Assembly (NCBI GenBank): GCA_023415525.1
Contig: JAEZKI010000467.1
Coordinates: 1 to 10,294 of the forward strand
Source: Bacillota bacterium
GTDB taxonomy: Bacteria > Bacillota > Clostridia > Lachnospirales > Cellulosilyticaceae
Direction: 5' to 3'
Length of the DNA: 10,294 nt
Shown: piece after piece, positions 7,522 to 10,294 of the stretch
Numbering within the stretch: position 1 is the stretch's first letter
Layout of the letters: each line of letters begins with the position of its first letter
Program-made: the position numbers and the translations under genes
The notes under the pieces: generated by a model
Told to the model about the DNA's origin: nothing
The model's database searches: none
What the model saw: only the letters and a program-made list of their open reading frames with translations

Positions 7522-8064
7522 TTATTTTAAACTTCCTATTTGATTTAAAGGATAAATTTTTATCCATCCTTTACCATAAATTTTATCTCGCTTGATAGCT
7601 CCAATGTAACGGCTGTCCCCACTCTCTGGTCGGTTATCTCCCATTAAAAAATATTCGTCTTCTGCTACCTTATAGGGAAAAGTAATAGCCGTGCCATGAG
7701 TTGGGTCAGAAATGCCTTCACTGACTAAATAAGCCGTTTCATCTAATTTTTCATCATTAATATAAACATTCCCTTCTCGAATGTCTACAACATCTCCAGG
7801 CTCACCAATCACACGCTTCACCCAATTTTCATTCCCTTGTTTAAAAACAACTATTTCTCCCCTTACAGGATCACGATAGTAATAAGGTAATAAGTTAACA
7901 AGTATATGATCTCCTACATTAATAGTATCCACCATAGAAACAGTTGGAATCTTATTATGACTCATAATAAAAGAGGTAAATAATAAAGCCAGTAAAATGG
8001 CTAATACTAATTCCTTAACAAATTCAATACCTTTTTTTGTCTGATTAATATAATGTTCCATCAT
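7522..8064 (-). CDS. lepB: Type I signal peptidase, copy 3 of 3 (first in transcription order)
   Basis: This is a 180-aa S26 signal peptidase with one membrane segment (about 18-34), catalytic S43 in IPTVSMVDTI, K83 in WVKRVIGEPGDVV, and MGDNR (141-145) with DSRYIG. Around the serine two usual residues are changed: the glycine just before it is valine, and the proline three positions after it is aspartate (SMVDT). All other boxes are intact, so it should keep the Ser/Lys dyad. Two ATGs stand side by side: GAAGG is only three bases from the ATG at 8064 but six from the one at 8061, so the second may be the true start, removing one methionine. The gene lies 11 bases after rbgA. It is the close relative of copy 1. 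Confidence 0.94.
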   Translation of the reverse strand: MMEHYINQTKKGIEFVKELVLAILLALLFTSFIMSHNKIPTVSMVDTINVGDHILVNLLPYYYRDPVRGEIVVFKQGNENWVKRVIGEPGDVVDIREGNVYINDEKLDETAYLVSEGISDPTHGTAITFPYKVAEDEYFLMGDNRPESGDSRYIGAIKRDKIYGKGWIKIYPLNQIGSLK

Positions 8065-8075
8065 TATCCTTCTTT

Positions 8076-8924
8076 CTATTTAATGGCAGGGCCTTCTACA
8101 GTAATACGTCCCCATTTGCCTCCTCTAAATTCGTCGATAATAATTTGAGCTGTTCTTAGCTCATCTATTTCACCACCTGCTTTAATAAGTCCTCTTTTTA
8201 AGGCAATAGCTTTGAATGATTCATAGACATCTTCTTGTAAAGTAACATTATAACGTTCCTCAATCTTACTTTTAAACTCGTGAGTACCTAATTCTAAAAG
8301 GGAGATGGCAAGTTCTCTATTGTCTAATATATTATCATTAATAGAACCAATATAGGCTAGATTCTTAGCTACTTGTTGATCCTCAAACTTTGGCCAAAGT
8401 ATACCGGGCATATCTAAAAGCTCAAAGCCTTTCTTTATCTTAACCCATTGCTTTCCTCTTGTTACACCTGGCTTATCCCCTGTCTTGGCACTTGCTTTGC
8501 CTACTAGAGAATTAATAAAAGTGGATTTCCCCACATTAGGAATCCCTACAATCATGGCACGAATAGGACGATAAATACGTCCTCTTGCCTTATCTCTTTC
8601 AATCTTCTCACGCATCATATCGTCTGCTACTTTAATTACATCCTTAATCCCTTTTCCACTGGTTGCAATAATAGGGATAACCTTAATATTTTGACCACTA
8701 TACCATTTAATCCATTCTTCTGTCAGCTTTTCATCTGCTAAATCCGCTTTGTTTAAAATAATAAGTCGCATTTTATTGGCCGCTAGCTTATCAATATCTG
8801 GATTTTTTGTACTATAGGGTGCTCTTGCATCTAATAACTCAATGACAATGTCTACAAGTTTAATATTTTCTTCAATTAGTCGCTTTGTTTTGGTCATATG
8901 ACCTGGATACCATTGTATATTCAT
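8076..8924 (-). CDS. rbgA: 50S ribosome-assembly GTPase RbgA (YlqF)
   Basis: RbgA is a circularly permuted GTPase needed for late maturation of the 50S subunit. The motifs come in permuted order: G4 NKAD (58-61), G5 near ATSGKG, G1 GIPNVGKS (127-134), G2 threonine in PGVTRG (T155), then G3 DMPG (171-174). The diagnostic N-terminus NIQWYPGHM is present. I place the start at the ATG at 8924, giving 282 aa, the same length as the B. subtilis protein, with AAGGTGAG upstream. An in-frame ATG at 8978 would add 18 hydrophilic residues and also has a good Shine-Dalgarno (AGAGGTGA), but a putative promoter places the transcript start within or next to that site. The gene follows the rplS terminator and appears to lead the downstream operon. 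Confidence 0.97.
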   Translation of the reverse strand: MNIQWYPGHMTKTKRLIEENIKLVDIVIELLDARAPYSTKNPDIDKLAANKMRLIILNKADLADEKLTEEWIKWYSGQNIKVIPIIATSGKGIKDVIKVADDMMREKIERDKARGRIYRPIRAMIVGIPNVGKSTFINSLVGKASAKTGDKPGVTRGKQWVKIKKGFELLDMPGILWPKFEDQQVAKNLAYIGSINDNILDNRELAISLLELGTHEFKSKIEERYNVTLQEDVYESFKAIALKRGLIKAGGEIDELRTAQIIIDEFRGGKWGRITVEGPAIK

Positions 8925-8992
8925 GCTCTCACCTTTATTATTTCTATATTTATTGTCTTCATTTTCGTCATAAAGCATAATGCTTCACCTCT

Positions 8993-9021
8993 ATTATATG
9001 CATTTCAAGCTGTTCTCACAA
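8993..9021 (-). promoter_or_regulatory. Putative sigma-A promoter for the rbgA operon
   Basis: On the minus strand a perfect -10 box TATAAT (8993-8998) lies 17 bases from TTGTGA (9016-9021), which matches four of six positions of the -35 consensus. Transcription would start near 8986, just downstream of the rplS terminator, giving the rbgA start at 8924 a leader of about 60 bases. This is a motif-based prediction only. Confidence 0.55.
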
Positions 9022-9048
9022 GTCAAATGCTCTAAATAAGGTGATAAT

Positions 9049-9076
9049 AAAAAAAGGACTATGAAAGTCCTTTTTT
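9049..9076 (-). terminator. Intrinsic terminator after rplS
   Basis: Two bases after the rplS TAG there is a perfect 11-bp inverted repeat (arms 9050-9060 and 9066-9076) with a 5-base loop. The core is AGGACT/AGTCCT flanked by A and T runs, so the minus-strand transcript ends in a run of U residues (UUUUUUU then AUUAU). The symmetry means it could work in both directions, although no plus-strand gene is present. It should separate rimM-trmD-rplS from the rbgA operon, probably with some read-through. Confidence 0.87.
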
Positions 9077-9078
9077 AA

Positions 9079-9426
9079 CTATTTAATAAGTTCTTTTACT
9101 TTTGCATTCTTACCTACACGGTCACGTAAGTAGTTAAGTTTTGCACGTCTTACTTTACCTAAACGAACAACTTCAATCTTTTCAATATTAGGTGAGTGAA
9201 GAGCCCATGTCTTTTCAACGCCAACACCATAAGACATTCTTCTTACTGTGAATGTTTCACGAACACCACCGTTTTGTCTTTTAAGAACAATCCCTTCAAA
9301 CATTTGGATACGTTCTCTTTGTCCTTCTTTAATTTTAGCATAAACACGTACTGTGTCACCTACATTAAATGAAGGTACTTCTGCTTTAAGTTGTGCATTT
9401 TCAATTTCTCTAATAATTGGGTTCAT
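9079..9426 (-). CDS. rplS: 50S ribosomal protein L19
   Basis: L19 is a large-subunit protein located at the interface with the small subunit. The 115-aa protein has the standard family length and sequence landmarks: the N-terminal [10 protein letters not shown], the [16 protein letters not shown] segment, [33 protein letters not shown], and the basic C-terminus [20 protein letters not shown]. The ATG at 9426 has AAGGAG eight bases upstream. It is the last gene before a strong terminator and follows trmD after 90 bases that carry a putative promoter and leader, so it can be transcribed separately from trmD. Confidence 0.99.
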   Translation of the reverse strand: MNPIIREIENAQLKAEVPSFNVGDTVRVYAKIKEGQRERIQMFEGIVLKRQNGGVRETFTVRRMSYGVGVEKTWALHSPNIEKIEVVRLGKVRRAKLNYLRDRVGKNAKVKELIK

Positions 9427-9443
9427 AATATATTCTCCTTTTT

Positions 9444-9486
9444 TCTAAGATGTTCTTAACACCATTGTGACAGAGGACCATCCTTA
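9444..9486 (-). promoter_or_regulatory. Probable L19 leader (autoregulatory mRNA structure)
   Basis: The 5' untranslated region of rplS contains two small hairpins on the minus strand: AGGA-TGG-TCCT (9474-9484) and GGTGTT-AAG-AACATC (9449-9463), joined by CTGTCACAAT. Firmicutes carry a known L19 leader element at exactly this place, thought to let L19 repress its own synthesis. I assign it from position and structure; I could not compare it with the family model. Confidence 0.55.
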
Positions 9487-9498
9487 ATAACATTATGC

Positions 9499-9527
9499 AT
9501 TATAACATGTCTAACCTTATTTAGCAA
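9499..9527 (-). promoter_or_regulatory. Putative extended -10 promoter for rplS
   Basis: On the minus strand TTGCTA (9522-9527, four of six matches to the -35 consensus and lying inside the last codons of trmD) is 17 bases from a perfect TATAAT (9499-9504). The -10 box is preceded by TG at the extended -10 position (TGTTATAAT). Transcription would begin near 9492, giving a leader of about 65 bases. It allows L19 to be made apart from trmD. Confidence 0.65.
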
Positions 9528-10260
9528 CTTTTTTTGCATAGTCTTTTAAAAAAGCTTTTTCTTTTTCTGTGAGTTGAGCTTTTTCCAGCAAATCAGGACG
9601 TTTATGATAGGTGTCTAATAGTGATTGTTGGCGACGATAGGCCTCAATCTTTTTATGGTCTCCAGATAATAGAATGTCTGGCACAGCTTTCCCCCTAAAA
9701 ACAGCTGGTCGCGTATAATGAGGGTATTCCAGGAGACCTTCACTAAAAGATTCTTCTTCAAAGGATTCTTGTTTTCCTAATACGCCTGGTACTAAACGTA
9801 CAATGCTATCCACCATGACAAGAGCAGCTAATTCACCACCTGTTAGGACATAATCTCCAATGGATACTTCATCTGTTACAATTTCGTCTAATACCCTTTG
9901 GTCCACCCCTTCATAATGCCCACATAAAATAACCACATGCTCTTCCTTTGAAAATTCTTGAGCCAGTTCTTGACTCCATGTTTTTCCCTTAGGGGTAACA
10001 TAGACTACCCGTGTAGGCTTAGAGGTATTAGAAGCTTGTATATGCTCAAAACAATTATAAATAGGTGCAGCCATCATTAACATCCCTGCTCCACCACCAT
10101 AAGGATAATCATCTACCTGGGAGTGCTTATTTCCTGAAAAATCACGAATATCGATGGCTTCTAATTCTATTTCATTATTTTTCTGGGCACGTCCCATAAT
10201 GCTATAATTTAGCATCGTATCCACGGCCTCTTTAAACAATGTCATAATCGTTATTTTCAT
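9517..10260 (-). CDS. trmD: tRNA (guanine37-N1)-methyltransferase TrmD
   Basis: TrmD transfers a methyl group from SAM to G37 of tRNAs with G36, which prevents +1 frameshifting. The 247-aa length is normal for this SPOUT (trefoil-knot) dimer. Visible landmarks are the N-terminal MKITIMTLF, DDYPYGGGAGML (50-61), CGHYEGVDQRV (113-123), the SAM-binding knot SIGDYVLTGGELA (133-145), and YPHYTRPAVFRG in the C-terminal half. R155 aligns with the catalytic R154 of E. coli; the position of E. coli D169 is a glutamate here (E170 in EEESF). The ATG at 10260 overlaps the rimM stop (ATGA), with AAAGGGG about 11 bases upstream inside rimM. Order rimM-trmD-rplS is the classic ribosomal-processing operon. 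Confidence 0.98.
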   Translation of the reverse strand: MKITIMTLFKEAVDTMLNYSIMGRAQKNNEIELEAIDIRDFSGNKHSQVDDYPYGGGAGMLMMAAPIYNCFEHIQASNTSKPTRVVYVTPKGKTWSQELAQEFSKEEHVVILCGHYEGVDQRVLDEIVTDEVSIGDYVLTGGELAALVMVDSIVRLVPGVLGKQESFEEESFSEGLLEYPHYTRPAVFRGKAVPDILLSGDHKKIEAYRRQQSLLDTYHKRPDLLEKAQLTEKEKAFLKDYAKKVAK

Positions 10261-10294
10261 AAATCTTCAAGCCCCTTTAATAGTTTAACTGTTA
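10257..10294 (-). CDS. rimM: C-terminal end of ribosome maturation factor RimM
   Basis: Only the last twelve codons before the stop are in the window. They read TVKLLKGLEDL followed by TGA, which overlaps the trmD start as ATGA. RimM proteins usually end in a short hydrophobic stretch of this kind, and rimM normally precedes trmD directly in Firmicutes. The call therefore rests mainly on position; the rest of the gene lies upstream, beyond the window. Confidence 0.75.
   Translation of the reverse strand, partial: TVKLLKGLEDL

Noticed and set aside
9021..9026. TTGACT as the -35 box for the rbgA promoter
   Set aside because: It is a better match to the consensus than TTGTGA but lies 22 bases from the TATAAT, outside the normal 16-18 base spacing.

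Overview
The window is an AT-rich stretch of a low-GC Gram-positive chromosome, most likely a member of the Clostridia. This rests on gene order (rimM-trmD-rplS-signal peptidase-rbgA-rnhB-fliK-like-flhB-like-yraN), the Firmicute-type RNase HII with an N-terminal extension, AGGAG-type ribosome binding sites, and a PDZ/radical SAM/DUF512 gene directly beside der. The order resembles the Bacillus subtilis rpsP-rimM-trmD-rplS-ylqF-rnhB-ylqG-ylqH region. No species can be named from the sequence alone. Every gene lies on the minus strand, so transcription runs from high to low coordinates. I see no mobile element, CRISPR array, tRNA or rRNA.

In transcription order, the window opens with the last codons of rimM (10294-10257), whose stop overlaps the trmD start (10260-9517). 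The ribosomal protein L19 gene rplS (9426-9079) follows. It appears to have its own extended -10 promoter at the end of trmD, a short structured leader that fits the L19 leader family, and an intrinsic terminator right after its stop.

A second transcription unit seems to start at about 8986 from a putative promoter. It runs nearly without gaps through rbgA (50S assembly GTPase), three tandem type I signal peptidase genes, rnhB, a FliK-like gene, a small FlhB C-domain gene, yraN, pgeF, a radical SAM/DUF512 gene and der (50S assembly GTPase, cut by the window edge about ten codons before its expected end). Gaps are mostly under 20 bases, several genes overlap, and many Shine-Dalgarno sequences lie inside the preceding gene, so co-transcription and translational coupling are likely.

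Functionally this is a housekeeping block. It covers tRNA m1G37 methylation (TrmD), ribosome components and assembly (RimM, L19, RbgA, Der), removal of RNA from DNA (RNase HII), secretion (signal peptidases), and several conserved families of poorly settled function. The parts most worth a second look are the signal peptidase triplet (two similar copies flanking a divergent one, with the outer copies lacking the usual proline after the catalytic serine), the FliK-like/FlhB-like pair outside any visible flagellar cluster, the DUF512 protein coupled to der, and the promoter and start-site arrangement at rbgA. I did not find a clearly new multi-gene system. Every intergenic gap is shorter than 300 bases.
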